From Proteobacteria bacterium UBA981 (GTDB lineage Bacteria; Pseudomonadota; Gammaproteobacteria; Ga0077536), in contig DBBP01000036.1 in NCBI GenBank assembly GCA_002292285.1, positions 1 through 51,524 on the forward strand: a stretch of DNA of 51,524 nt, read 5' to 3'. Made by a program: the position numbers and the translations under genes. The notes beneath the pieces are model-generated. The model saw nothing but the letters and a program-made list of their open reading frames with translations. It was not told the DNA's origin and made no database searches. How positions within the stretch are numbered: position 1 is the stretch's first letter; every line of letters starts with the position of its first letter. Below are positions 36,546-45,167 of the stretch, piece after piece.

Positions 36546-36833
36546 CCAGACTTCGAGCCCTCCGGTTCGACAAAGCGCGCCAAAGCGATTTGGACGCCAA
36601 GCAAAGCGGGGCCGGCGCCCCGTAGGGGCGAGAACGCGCTCAAGCGCTCGACTCAACCCCTCCGCAACCAGATTCTGCACGGCCCGCAAGGCGGGCCTTC
36701 CACATAACGGAGAGAAAGTCAGACTTCGACAAAGCGCTGACGCGACCAAGACGCCGCAGCAAAGCGCAGCCGCCCAGCAGAGGCAAGGCCACGACCAAGT
36801 CCAACTCAGTCAAGCCCCGTCCATTTTCAAAGC
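36546..36833. repeat. decayed second copy of the post-tRNA module; non-coding
   Basis: At 36681-36735 the sequence GGCCCGCAAGGCGGGCC is followed by CGGAGAGAAAGTCAGACTTCGACAAAGCGC. This resembles the right half of the first module (GGCCCGC-AAT-GCGGGCC, GGCGGAGAGAGAGCCAGACTTCGA, later CGACAAAGCGC). The earlier copy runs to about 36576. It looks like an imperfect duplication of hairpin plus flank. No gene is supported; frames here are by-products of antisense tRNA sequence. Confidence 0.6.
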
Positions 36834-36860
36834 AAAAAAAGAGCCCTCGACGGGCTCTTT
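36834..36860 (-). terminator. intrinsic terminator for the oxidoreductase operon
   Basis: Read on the minus strand, AAAGAGCCC-GTCGA-GGGCTCTTT is followed by a T-run (A-tract 36834-36840 on the plus strand). It lies about 100 bases after the korB stop, which ends the leftward operon. Confidence 0.88.
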
Positions 36861-36957
36861 GTCTGAACGCTACCCGGCTTGCAAAGCCGTAGCGCGGATC
36901 TTTCGCAGGGTAGCTTCGAACGCGCGTCACCAATAACGCGAACTGTGCGCCCCGAAC

Positions 36958-38013
36958 CTAGCGCAAACTTTCGTTAATCGCCTCAAGCGTAGCAACACCC
37001 GGGCACAATTCCTTCTCGTTCAAGGAGTTCAGTGGCGCGGTGACGGTACCAAGGTTCGCATGTAAGTCTTGCGGTTCGCGATCAAGATAGATTAGGCCCG
37101 TGACGACCTCACCCTTGGCCGCGTGGTCGCCGAGATAATTCATTGCGGCGATGCGATCGTAGGGGTCGTAGTCATCATCTACTTTGTGCAATCGAATGAC
37201 GCTGCCGTCGTGCTGCACGATATTCTCGACCTTCCCGGGCTCATAATCAGCAGTGATTTCTTTGCGCAACGGCATGAAATCCAGCCGATTCACAACCTCG
37301 TTATGCTCACGCACGTAGTCGTAGCTTTTGGTCGAACCTGCGTGGTTGTTGAACGCGACGCACGGACTTACGACATCAATGAATGCGGCGCCCTTGTGTT
37401 CGATGGCAGCTTTGATGAGTGGTACGAGCTGAGTTTTATCGCCAGAGAAACTGCGCGCTACAAACGTTGCACCCAGTTGCAAGGCCAGGCCGACCAAGTC
37501 GATAGATGAATCTGTATTTACGACACCGCGCTTGGATTTTGAACCTGAGTCAGCAGTCGCCGAGAATTGCCCTTTAGTGAGCCCGTAAACGCCATTGTTC
37601 TCGACCACGTAGAGCATGTTCACGCCCCGACGCAGCGCATGGGCAAATTGTCCCAGGCCGATAGAAGCAGAATCCCCGTCGCCGGACACGCCCAGATAGA
37701 GAAGATCGCGATTAGCAAGATTGGCGCCAGTGAGTACCGACGGCATACGTCCATGTACGCTGTTCAGGCCGTGTGAGCTCCCCAGGAAATAAGTTGGCGT
37801 CTTCGACGAACAACCAATCCCGGAAAGTTTCGCAACGCGATGCGGTTCCACCGACAATTCAAAAAACGCCTGGATAATGGCGCTACTTATCGAGTCGTGT
37901 CCGCAGCCGGCACACAGCGTCGATACTGCCCCTTCGTAATAGCGCCGCGTATAGCCGAGTTCGTTCACTGCCGCGTTTGGGTGGGCCAGCTTGGGTTTAT
38001 TAATGTAGGTCAT
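36958..38013 (-). CDS. korB: 2-oxoacid:ferredoxin oxidoreductase, beta subunit (KorB type)
   Basis: The 351-aa subunit binds thiamine diphosphate and an iron-sulfur cluster. The motif GDGDSASIGLGQFAHALRRG with the later ENNGVYGLTKGQ is the TPP/Mg signature. STLCAGCGHD, GIGCSS and VSPCVAFNNH provide the cluster cysteines. The enzyme oxidatively decarboxylates a 2-oxoacid to acyl-CoA and passes electrons to ferredoxin; KorAB enzymes usually use 2-oxoglutarate. It is the last of three minus-strand genes, 28 bases after the alpha subunit. No conventional ribosome site is evident. Confidence 0.92.
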   Translation of the reverse strand: MTYINKPKLAHPNAAVNELGYTRRYYEGAVSTLCAGCGHDSISSAIIQAFFELSVEPHRVAKLSGIGCSSKTPTYFLGSSHGLNSVHGRMPSVLTGANLANRDLLYLGVSGDGDSASIGLGQFAHALRRGVNMLYVVENNGVYGLTKGQFSATADSGSKSKRGVVNTDSSIDLVGLALQLGATFVARSFSGDKTQLVPLIKAAIEHKGAAFIDVVSPCVAFNNHAGSTKSYDYVREHNEVVNRLDFMPLRKEITADYEPGKVENIVQHDGSVIRLHKVDDDYDPYDRIAAMNYLGDHAAKGEVVTGLIYLDREPQDLHANLGTVTAPLNSLNEKELCPGVATLEAINESLR

Positions 38014-38041
38014 TTAATGAGCACTCGAGGGGCGGGTAGTC

Positions 38042-39883
38042 TCAGGTTGATGTAGCACTTTTAAGTCCGGACCCAGTCGTAGAAACGAGATGTTGCACGA
38101 TTTCGGAGGCGATAAAGCGCGCCGTAATCGGCGTCCCTTCATAGTGCAAAACGGCCGTAAGGTGGGCAGGGTCAACCCCACACTCGTTAATGAGCAGGGT
38201 GCGCATCTGGCCATCACGGTTTTGTTCAACAACGAACACATGGGCATGTGAGGAGATGAAATCGTCGACCTTATCGGAGAACGGAAATGCCCGGATACGC
38301 AGTCCATCCGTACTGATGCCGCCGCTTTCCAATGCCTCAAAGGCCTCATCCATTGCTGGCGCTGTCGAGCCGTAATAGATCACCCCAATTTTCGCAGGTG
38401 GATCTGTCCAGCGTTGGACCGGTTGCGGGATGAGTTCTTTAGCGGTCTCAAACTTACGTAGCAGGCGCTGCATGTTCTCAATGTAATCGGGTCCCGCCTC
38501 ACTGTACTTGGCGTACTGATCTTTGGTCGTGCCGCGGGTGAAATATGCACCTTCGGTTGGGTGGGTACCCGGATACGTGCGATAGGGGATCCCGTCGGTG
38601 TCAACATCGAGATAGCGTCCAAACGAATCGCCGCGTTCGAACATCTCGCGTGTCATGATTTTGCCGCGGTCATAGAAACGCCCGTCGTCCCATTGCAGTG
38701 GTTCACACAAGCGCTCGTTCATCCCAATATCCAGATCGAGCATGACAAACACCGGCGTTTGCAGTCGGTCAGCCAAATCAAAGGCAGCGGCGCCAATTTC
38801 AAACGCTTCTTTGGGATCTTCCGGGAACAGCAGAACATGTTTGGTGTCCCCGTGCGAAGCGTAAGCGCAGGACAAAAGGTCTGATTGCTGCGTGCGCGTC
38901 GGCATGCCTGTCGACGGCCCGCCACGCTGAACGTCGAAAATGACAGACGGAATTTCAGCGAAATAGGCGAAGCCCAGGAACTCCTGCATCAATGAGATGC
39001 CGGGACCGGACGTTGCCGTGAAAGCGCGCGCGCCGTTCCAGGCCGCACCAATCACCATGCCAATCGACGCGAGTTCGTCTTCAGCCTGGATGATGGCGAA
39101 GCGGGCCTCACCGGTGTCCGGGTCACGACGGTATTTGTTGCAGTGAATCTCGAACGCCTCGGCAAGCGAGGAGGAGGGCGTTATCGGATACCAGGCCGCC
39201 ATCGACGCGCCGCCGTAGACGGCACCCAGCGCTGCAGCGCTGTTTCCTTCCAGGAAAATGCGATCTTTCACCGCATCGGAGCGCTCAACTCGCAAGCCTA
39301 TCGGGCATTCAAATTCAGACAGCGCGTAATCGCGGCCGATTTGCATGGCCTGAATATTCGATTGAAGCAGCGCTTCTTTACTGCGGAACTGTTCTCCGAC
39401 CAGATTCTGCATGGTTGCCATGTCGATATCGAGCAGCGCCGACAGTGCACCGACATAAATAATGTTCTTGAACAATTGGCGTTGGCGGGAATCGGTATAC
39501 GTGCTGTTACATAACTCAGTCAGCGGCATGCCGATGATGTGAATATCGTCGCGAAATTTCGATGCCGGCATGGGCTTGGTGGAATCATAAAAAAGATAAC
39601 CACCGGGTTCGATCTCGGCAACGTCCTGATCCCAGGTTTGCGGATTCATCGCCACCATCAGATCGACGCCACCGCGCCGCCCGAGCCAGCCGTCACCGCT
39701 AATACGGACTTCGTACCAGGTTGGCAGACCCTGAATATTTGAAGGAAAAATGTTGCGCGGACTAACCGGCACACCCATTCGTAAAATCGATTTCGCGAAC
39801 AACGCATTGGCCGAGGCAGAACCCGAACCATTGACGTTGGCGAACTTGACGACGAAGTCGTTAACCGCCGCGAGAGCTTTCAT
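38042..39883 (-). CDS. korA: 2-oxoacid:ferredoxin oxidoreductase, fused gamma-alpha subunit (KorA type)
   Basis: The protein (613 aa) has an N-terminal gamma domain (about 1-190: FVVKFANVNGSGSASANALF, GVPVSPRNIFPSNIQG, MVAMNPQTWDQDV). The alpha pyrimidine-binding domain starts at about 215 (GNSAAALGAVYGGASMAAWYPITPSSSLAEAF, TATSGPGISLMQEFLGFAYF, VQRGGPSTGMPTRTQQSDLL), followed by the C-terminal domain (VFVVEQNRDGQMRTLL). A gamma-alpha fusion is usual for the 2-oxoglutarate-type enzymes. It sits between the GltD-like flavoprotein and korB, with gaps of 21 and 28 bases. Confidence 0.93.
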   Translation of the reverse strand: MKALAAVNDFVVKFANVNGSGSASANALFAKSILRMGVPVSPRNIFPSNIQGLPTWYEVRISGDGWLGRRGGVDLMVAMNPQTWDQDVAEIEPGGYLFYDSTKPMPASKFRDDIHIIGMPLTELCNSTYTDSRQRQLFKNIIYVGALSALLDIDMATMQNLVGEQFRSKEALLQSNIQAMQIGRDYALSEFECPIGLRVERSDAVKDRIFLEGNSAAALGAVYGGASMAAWYPITPSSSLAEAFEIHCNKYRRDPDTGEARFAIIQAEDELASIGMVIGAAWNGARAFTATSGPGISLMQEFLGFAYFAEIPSVIFDVQRGGPSTGMPTRTQQSDLLSCAYASHGDTKHVLLFPEDPKEAFEIGAAAFDLADRLQTPVFVMLDLDIGMNERLCEPLQWDDGRFYDRGKIMTREMFERGDSFGRYLDVDTDGIPYRTYPGTHPTEGAYFTRGTTKDQYAKYSEAGPDYIENMQRLLRKFETAKELIPQPVQRWTDPPAKIGVIYYGSTAPAMDEAFEALESGGISTDGLRIRAFPFSDKVDDFISSHAHVFVVEQNRDGQMRTLLINECGVDPAHLTAVLHYEGTPITARFIASEIVQHLVSTTGSGLKSATST

Positions 39884-39904
39884 ACTGGCTTAAGAATTTC
39901 CTGG

Positions 39905-41728
39905 CTAGGCTGCTCGGACACGAGGCCCGGGTGTACGACAACCGGGTCCCGCCTGTTGAAGATCAAGGAGGTGTTTTTGCATGTCCCAGGCGCCGGTTGG
40001 GCATCGTTCCGCGCACAGGCCACAGTGCAGACAAACGTTTTCATCCTTAACCATGACCCGCTCGGTCGGGAGAATACCGGACACATAAAGGTCCTGGTCG
40101 AGCTCAGGAGCTGGCGCATTGAGGCGCGTGCGCAAATCATCTTCTTCACCATTGGGCGTGAAGTTAAGGCAGTCAACCGGGCAAATGTCGACACAGGCAT
40201 CGCATTCGATACACAGCTTATCGGTGAAGATGGTCTGGATATCGCAATTCAGGCAGCGCTCGGCTTCGGCGAGCGCGAGCGTCTGGTCGAAGCCGAGTTC
40301 CACTTCCACCTTAATATTCGACAACGCCAGCTTCAGATCTTTCAACGGCACCTTGTAGCGCACGTCATTGGAAATGTCGTTGTCGTAGCTCCATTCGTGA
40401 ATGCCCATCTTCTGCGAACTGACCGTGACCCCGGGTGCGGGTCTTACCTCGATGTCTTCGTCGTTCAGATAGCGGTCAATCGATATCGCCGCATCGTGGC
40501 CGTGTGCCACCGCCCAGATGATGTTTTCCGGACCGAACGCTGCGTCGCCACCAAAAAATACATTCGGAATGCTGGATTGCAGGGTGTCCTTGCTCACGAC
40601 GGGCATGTCCCATTCGCCGAACTCCATGCCGATGTCACGTTCAATCCAAGGGAAAGAATTTTCCTGACCTACCGCGATCAGCACGTCATCGCATTCGATC
40701 AACTCATCCGGTTCGCCGGTTGGTACTAGTTTGCGTCGACCCTTGTCGTCGTATTCGGCGCGCACCTTTTCGAACGTCATGCCGGTCAGGCGGCCTTTCT
40801 TGTGCTCGAACGTCTTCGGCACCATAAAATTCAAAATCGGTATGCCCTCGTGCGTGGCATCCTCTTTCTCCCACGGCGAGGCCTTCATTTCTTCAAATCC
40901 GGACCGCACCACGACCTTCACTTCCTTGCCCCCGAGGCGCATTGAGGAGCGGCAGCAATCCATGGCGGTATTACCGCCACCAAGCACGATGACCCGCTTG
41001 CCGATTTTAGTGACATGGCCGAAAGCGACCGACGACAACCAGTCGATGCCGATCTTGATGTGTTTCGCGGCCTCCTGGCGGCCGGGAATATCGAGGTCAC
41101 GCCCACGTGGCGCTCCAGTGCCGACGAACACGGCATCGAATTTTTGGTCGAGGACAGATTTTAATGAGTCAATCCACTGGCCGCCGCGGTAGTCCACGCC
41201 GAGGTTAAGGATGTAGCCGACTTCCTCGTCGATAACTTCCTCGGGCAAGCGAAATTTCGGGATCTGGCTGCGAATCATGCCGCCAGCGCGATCTTCGCCA
41301 TCGAATACCACAACCTCGTAGCCGAGCGGCGCGAGGTCACGGGCAACGGTCAAAGAAGCCGGGCCAGCACCAATACATGCGATGCGTTTGCCATTCTTGA
41401 TTTTGGCAGGTGCTGGCAAACGCGCTGAGATATCGCCCTTATAGTCTGCTGCGACCCGTTTGAGGCGACAAATAGCGACCGGTTCGTCTTCCACCCGTCC
41501 ACGTCGGCAGGCCGGCTCGCACGGCCGATCGCAGGTGCGCCCGAGAATGCCGGGGAAGACGTTCGAATTCCAGTTCACCATATACGCATCGCCATAGCGG
41601 CCGGCGGCGATAAGTCGAATATATTCGGGGACCGGGGTATGGGCCGGACAGGCCCATTGGCAATCTACGACTTTGTGAAAGTAATCGGGATTACCGATAT
41701 CTGTGGGCTTCAAGCGCCACTCCTCCAT
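39905..41728 (-). CDS. GltD-like NAD(P)H flavoprotein with C-terminal 2x[4Fe-4S] ferredoxin
   Basis: The 607-aa protein starts with the Fe-S domain of glutamate-synthase small subunits (CQWACPAHTPVPEYI, CDRPCEPACRRG). It continues with an FAD Rossmann fold (GAGPASLTVARDLAPLGYEV) and an NADPH fold (VLGGGNTAMDCCRSSMRLG), and ends in a ferredoxin domain with CIECDACVDICPVDC and CLHCGLCAERCPTGA. There is no glutamate synthase large subunit nearby. Position directly before korAB suggests it exchanges electrons between the oxidoreductase and NAD(P)H. That role is inference. It is first in the operon, with the promoter in 41729-41864. Confidence 0.9.
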   Translation of the reverse strand: MEEWRLKPTDIGNPDYFHKVVDCQWACPAHTPVPEYIRLIAAGRYGDAYMVNWNSNVFPGILGRTCDRPCEPACRRGRVEDEPVAICRLKRVAADYKGDISARLPAPAKIKNGKRIACIGAGPASLTVARDLAPLGYEVVVFDGEDRAGGMIRSQIPKFRLPEEVIDEEVGYILNLGVDYRGGQWIDSLKSVLDQKFDAVFVGTGAPRGRDLDIPGRQEAAKHIKIGIDWLSSVAFGHVTKIGKRVIVLGGGNTAMDCCRSSMRLGGKEVKVVVRSGFEEMKASPWEKEDATHEGIPILNFMVPKTFEHKKGRLTGMTFEKVRAEYDDKGRRKLVPTGEPDELIECDDVLIAVGQENSFPWIERDIGMEFGEWDMPVVSKDTLQSSIPNVFFGGDAAFGPENIIWAVAHGHDAAISIDRYLNDEDIEVRPAPGVTVSSQKMGIHEWSYDNDISNDVRYKVPLKDLKLALSNIKVEVELGFDQTLALAEAERCLNCDIQTIFTDKLCIECDACVDICPVDCLNFTPNGEEDDLRTRLNAPAPELDQDLYVSGILPTERVMVKDENVCLHCGLCAERCPTGAWDMQKHLLDLQQAGPGCRTPGPRVRAA

Positions 41729-41864
41729 TCGGGATAATCAGATTAGTTTGCCGTCGCCGGGACGTGCCTGTGGTGCCTCGGGATTCTACGCTCGCAAACT
41801 CATTAAAGCCACGCTAAACCAGACGAATGTTACCGCTTCGCGAGACTCATAGTGGCTAGCGCAC

Positions 41865-42401
41865 TTGGCCTTGCTTGAAGTGCCCATTATGCTGGCCGCC
41901 ATGGACCTCTTTGCTGGACCAAGATACCGGGTCATCGACAAGGTTGGCATGCCACACGTGACGCGATTCATCGCGCTCAAACTGGCGTCCTTCGATACCT
42001 CGCTGCTCGATTGGGTGAAGCTTTTGCCGCTCAATCGCAAAGAACTCCTGCACGGTGCCTGCCACTTTCCTTATCGCGAAGATCCCGCTACCAACCAATG
42101 GGTTCACGGCTACCGCATTCGCGCCAGCGTCAATGTCGATATGGAACCCCCGTTCAGTTATATGCATTGGGGGCGGATTGCCGCGCCTCAGAATCCGCGC
42201 GGCTGGGTCTCGGGTGAGCAGAAATTTCACTTTCGCGATCTGGACGAGTGTGCCGTGCACACCCTGGCGCACGAGTGTTTTCATTTTTTGAGTGATTCCA
42301 GGCAGCTTAAAGAGGCCAACACCGAGGCCAATGCGAACTGGTGGGCAGACCACTGGATGGCCGAATTCAGCGCGCTATGCGTTACTACTGCCGAGGCCTG
42401 A
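41865..42401 (+). CDS. uncharacterised protein with HExxH zinc-protease-like motif
   Basis: The product is up to 178 aa. The key feature is TLAHECFHFL with His136-Glu137-x2-His140, followed by possible third ligands Glu150 or Glu154 in KEANTEANANWWADHW. This geometry fits a short zincin, but I do not recognise the family. The sequence is soluble and rich in aromatic residues (SYMHWGRIA, NANWWADHWM). The start is uncertain: TTG 41865, ATG 41889 and ATG 41901 are in frame, and none has a clear ribosome site. It stands alone between the divergent oxidoreductase operon and the dehydrogenase gene. Confidence 0.68.
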   Translation: MALLEVPIMLAAMDLFAGPRYRVIDKVGMPHVTRFIALKLASFDTSLLDWVKLLPLNRKELLHGACHFPYREDPATNQWVHGYRIRASVNVDMEPPFSYMHWGRIAAPQNPRGWVSGEQKFHFRDLDECAVHTLAHECFHFLSDSRQLKEANTEANANWWADHWMAEFSALCVTTAEA

Positions 42402-42504
42402 GGCGGTTTCAACGGGTCGGTCTACGACCCCACTGGCGCGGAAAAATGTTACGCTCCCGCGCTGATTTTTACTCTTTTCGAAACAATTCTGGAGGGCGTG
42501 CCTG

Positions 42505-43587
42505 ATGAAGGCGGTAGTCGCACACGCGGTCAATGATTTTTCCGTGGTCAATGTTGACCTCGATGCACCGAAAGTCGGTGAAGTTCTGGTGCAAATGAAG
42601 GCGACCGGAATTTGCCATTCGGATCTTTCTATTATCAACGGCACTATCCGCTGGAAGCTGCCATCGGTTCTGGGGCATGAAGGCGCCGGGATCGTCGAGC
42701 AAGTGGGCGAAGGCGTCACCCAGGTCAAACCAGGCGATCACGTCGTACTGTCGTTCGTGCCTAACTGTGGCGACTGTTACAGCTGCCAGCGCGCCGAACC
42801 ACACATGTGCAAAATGAATAAGCCGCATGGCGGATTGCTGGATGGAACGAGCCGTGTGAGCCTGAACGGCGAAGAAATTTCGGTAATGTCCTTCCTTGGC
42901 AACATGGCTGAGTATTGCGTCGTCCCCGAGGCCTGCGTCGTCTCGGTTGATAAAGACCATGATTTCAAAGCTGCGGCACTGGTTGGCTGCGGTGTGACCA
43001 CCGGCGTTGGCGCCGCCATCAAAACTGCCCAGGTCGAGCCCGGCTCAACCGTGGCGGTATTCGGTTGTGGTGGTGTTGGCCTCAACGTCATCCAGGGCGC
43101 ACGGATTGCTGGCGCTGCGAAAATTATCGCGGTCGACTTGTCTGCTGAGAAAATGGAAATGGCGCGTGCCTTTGGTGCGACCGATACGGTGACGCCGGGC
43201 GGTGAGGCATTTAAGGATATCCTCGCGATGACCGACGGCATCGGCGTTGACTACGCATTTGAAGTGGTTGGCAACGGCAAACTGATTGAGGCGTGTTTTA
43301 AAGCTACGCGCGCAAATGGCATGACCGTACTGGTCGGTGTCGGCAGTGCTGAAGATCGTTTCTCATTGAATGCAATGATCATCCCGTTCACCGGCAAAAC
43401 GATTAAGGGCTGTATGTACGGCAGCGCGAATTTCAAAGTCGATTTCCCGATGTATCTCGATCTTTATCGTCAGAAGAAGCTCGACCTGGACGGCCTGGTC
43501 ACCCGCACCTACACCATCGACGAAGCACCTGAAGCATTCGCCGACCTCGAGTCCGGCAAGAATGCGCGAGGCGTTATCACCTACTAG
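42505..43587 (+). CDS. zinc-dependent alcohol dehydrogenase (class III-like MDR)
   Basis: This medium-chain dehydrogenase has 360 aa. Catalytic zinc ligands are Cys37 (TGICHSD) and His58-Glu59 (GHEGAG), with a later Cys in ALVGCGVTTG. The structural zinc cysteines are Cys88, Cys91, Cys94 and Cys102. The Rossmann motif is VFGCGGVGLNVIQGARIAGA, and the Asp that follows (IAVDLSAEK) predicts NAD+. It resembles the class III/NDMA-dependent group. The substrate cannot be told. GGAGG lies about ten bases before the ATG. A GC-rich hairpin follows the stop. Confidence 0.92.
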   Translation: MKAVVAHAVNDFSVVNVDLDAPKVGEVLVQMKATGICHSDLSIINGTIRWKLPSVLGHEGAGIVEQVGEGVTQVKPGDHVVLSFVPNCGDCYSCQRAEPHMCKMNKPHGGLLDGTSRVSLNGEEISVMSFLGNMAEYCVVPEACVVSVDKDHDFKAAALVGCGVTTGVGAAIKTAQVEPGSTVAVFGCGGVGLNVIQGARIAGAAKIIAVDLSAEKMEMARAFGATDTVTPGGEAFKDILAMTDGIGVDYAFEVVGNGKLIEACFKATRANGMTVLVGVGSAEDRFSLNAMIIPFTGKTIKGCMYGSANFKVDFPMYLDLYRQKKLDLDGLVTRTYTIDEAPEAFADLESGKNARGVITY

Positions 43588-43597
43588 TATGGTTTGT

Positions 43598-43632
43598 GCC
43601 TGCGCCGCGCCCCACGTCGGCGCGGTGCAGGC
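43598..43632. other. GC-rich stem-loop between the dehydrogenase and VOC genes
   Basis: A 14-base arm (43598-43611) and its inverted copy (43619-43632) pair with one mismatch around a seven-base loop. There is no T-run after it, so it is not a classic intrinsic terminator. It may stabilise the dehydrogenase mRNA 3' end or attenuate read-through into the VOC gene 17 bases downstream. Confidence 0.6.
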
Positions 43633-43649
43633 CTTCGTCAGGAGTCGCA

Positions 43650-44048
43650 ATGCCCCCAGCTGTCGGCATAACCGCATACGAGCATGTCGACATACGAGTT
43701 TGCGACAAAGATGAAGCCATCACCTTCTACCGCGAACTCGGTTTCGAATTGAGCGAAGACTTCTCTGAACATCACGCGCTCGAAATGGAGAACGCGGCCG
43801 GGGTGCGCATCAATCTGATCGACAACGGCACGTCCCGCGCCAACAACATTCTGATGGACGAGGCCGTACGGCATCCCGGAGTCACCCATCCCGCGTTCAC
43901 GGTCAGCTCGCTGGACGCGGTTGTCGAGTCGCTCGAGGCAGCTGCTATACCGATTACTGAAGGTCCTGTTGAGATCGGCGATCGCCGTCGCATCTGTTTC
44001 ATCCGCGACCCCGACGGCAATGTCATTGAGTTCGATGAATTGCGCTAA
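43650..44048 (+). CDS. VOC (glyoxalase/bleomycin-resistance) family protein
   Basis: The 132-aa protein has the paired beta-alpha-beta-beta-beta VOC fold: AYEHVDIRVCDKDEAITFYRELGFEL at the N-terminus and HPAFTVSSLDAVVESLEAA then DPDGNVIEFDEL at the C-terminus. Likely metal ligands are His13 of YEHVDIRV, a His of THPAF and the Glu of VIEFDEL. ATG 43650 has AGGAG about seven bases upstream. VOC proteins include glyoxalases, dioxygenases and resistance proteins, and nothing here decides between them. The neighbouring alcohol dehydrogenase might suggest small-aldehyde metabolism. Confidence 0.85.
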   Translation: MPPAVGITAYEHVDIRVCDKDEAITFYRELGFELSEDFSEHHALEMENAAGVRINLIDNGTSRANNILMDEAVRHPGVTHPAFTVSSLDAVVESLEAAAIPITEGPVEIGDRRRICFIRDPDGNVIEFDELR

Positions 44049-44111
44049 GTACGTGCGGCAAATCGAACGACTGCGCTCGGATGCGGCGCGAAATGCGCTG
44101 TACATCATAAG

Positions 44112-45167
44112 ATGAACCAACCCCCCCAAACTGCTGCATTGAGCAACATAAGTGCGTCCGGTACTGGCCAGGTGCCGAGCGTCGGCGTGGTGATTCCGTG
44201 TTACTGCGAGAGCGCGAATATTCTCGCCGTGCTCGCCGCCATCCCCGCCGACATCAGCCGCATTTATTGCGTCGATGATGGTTGTCCGCAGAGCACCGGT
44301 GAACACATTGAGCGGCACACCAAGGACGAACGGATTACGGTTATCTATCACGAGCGCAACCAGGGTGTCGGCGCAGCGATGCGCAGCGGCTACCGTGCGG
44401 CACTTGCCGACGCGATGGACCTCATCGTGAAACTGGATGGCGACGGTCAGATGGATCCCGCTGAAATTCAGGATCTCCTCGCGCCGCTGCTGAGTAACGA
44501 CGCAGATTATGCCAAGGGCAATCGCTTTTATCGCCTCGACGGACTGACATCGATGCCCCTGACGCGCTTGTTCGGCAACGTCGTGTTGTCCTTTGTGAGC
44601 AAGCTATCGACCGGCTACTGGCAGTTGTTCGATCCGAACAATGGTTTTACCGCCATCGACGCGCGTGTGCTCGAGCTGGTGCCGCTGGACGATATCGATG
44701 ATGGCTATTTCTTTGAGGCCGATATGCTGTTCCGGCTCAACACCCTCCGCGCTGTGGTCGTCGATGTGCCCATGCGGGCACGCTACGGCGACGAGAAAAG
44801 CAGCATCAGATTACCTCGGGTGACAATGGTATTTGCCGTCAAGCACACCATTAATTTTTTTAAGCGCCTCACCTATAACTACCTGCTGCGCGGATTTAGC
44901 GTCGCATCAGTAGAGTGGATCGCCGGGCCTCTGGCACTTGGCTTCGGGCTGGTGTTCGGTGTTTCGCAATGGATGCAAAGCGTCGAAACTGGCGTTGCTG
45001 CGACGGCGGGCACGGTCATGCTGGCGTCGCTGCCAATGATTATTGGCATGCAAATGTTGCTGTCGGCGATTCATTTCGATATCGGCAATGAACCGCGGGT
45101 GCCGTTGCGCCGTATGTTCAGTGGACGCGGCCAGCACGCGCCAGGTAAGCCACCGGACCCGGCGTGA
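44112..45167 (+). CDS. family 2 glycosyltransferase with C-terminal membrane helices
   Basis: The protein (351 aa) has a GT-A domain of the dolichol-phosphate-mannose/ArnC type. VGVVIPCYCESANILAVL opens the fold, YCVDDGCPQSTG binds the nucleotide, and KLDGDGQMDP is the DxD-like metal motif. The acceptor segment FDPNNGFTAIDARVLEL follows. Two hydrophobic segments (about 275-295 and 305-325) form the C-terminal anchor. Such enzymes move a sugar to undecaprenyl phosphate for later transfer outside the membrane. It heads a five-gene run, and its stop overlaps the next GTG (GTGA). Confidence 0.9.
   Translation: MNQPPQTAALSNISASGTGQVPSVGVVIPCYCESANILAVLAAIPADISRIYCVDDGCPQSTGEHIERHTKDERITVIYHERNQGVGAAMRSGYRAALADAMDLIVKLDGDGQMDPAEIQDLLAPLLSNDADYAKGNRFYRLDGLTSMPLTRLFGNVVLSFVSKLSTGYWQLFDPNNGFTAIDARVLELVPLDDIDDGYFFEADMLFRLNTLRAVVVDVPMRARYGDEKSSIRLPRVTMVFAVKHTINFFKRLTYNYLLRGFSVASVEWIAGPLALGFGLVFGVSQWMQSVETGVAATAGTVMLASLPMIIGMQMLLSAIHFDIGNEPRVPLRRMFSGRGQHAPGKPPDPA

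Noticed and set aside
36681..36697. GGCCCGC-AAG-GCGGGCC hairpin as a further intrinsic terminator
   Set aside because: It is not followed by a T-run (CTTCCAC). It looks like a decayed copy of the post-tRNA hairpin.
36292..36749. Minus-strand frames over the tRNA-Ser and its palindrome that read like GERGIRTLDGLLTH or EREGFEPSMGF
   Set aside because: These peptides are a known artefact of translating antisense tRNA-Ser and its flanks. They overlap the tRNA and terminators and lack a ribosome site.
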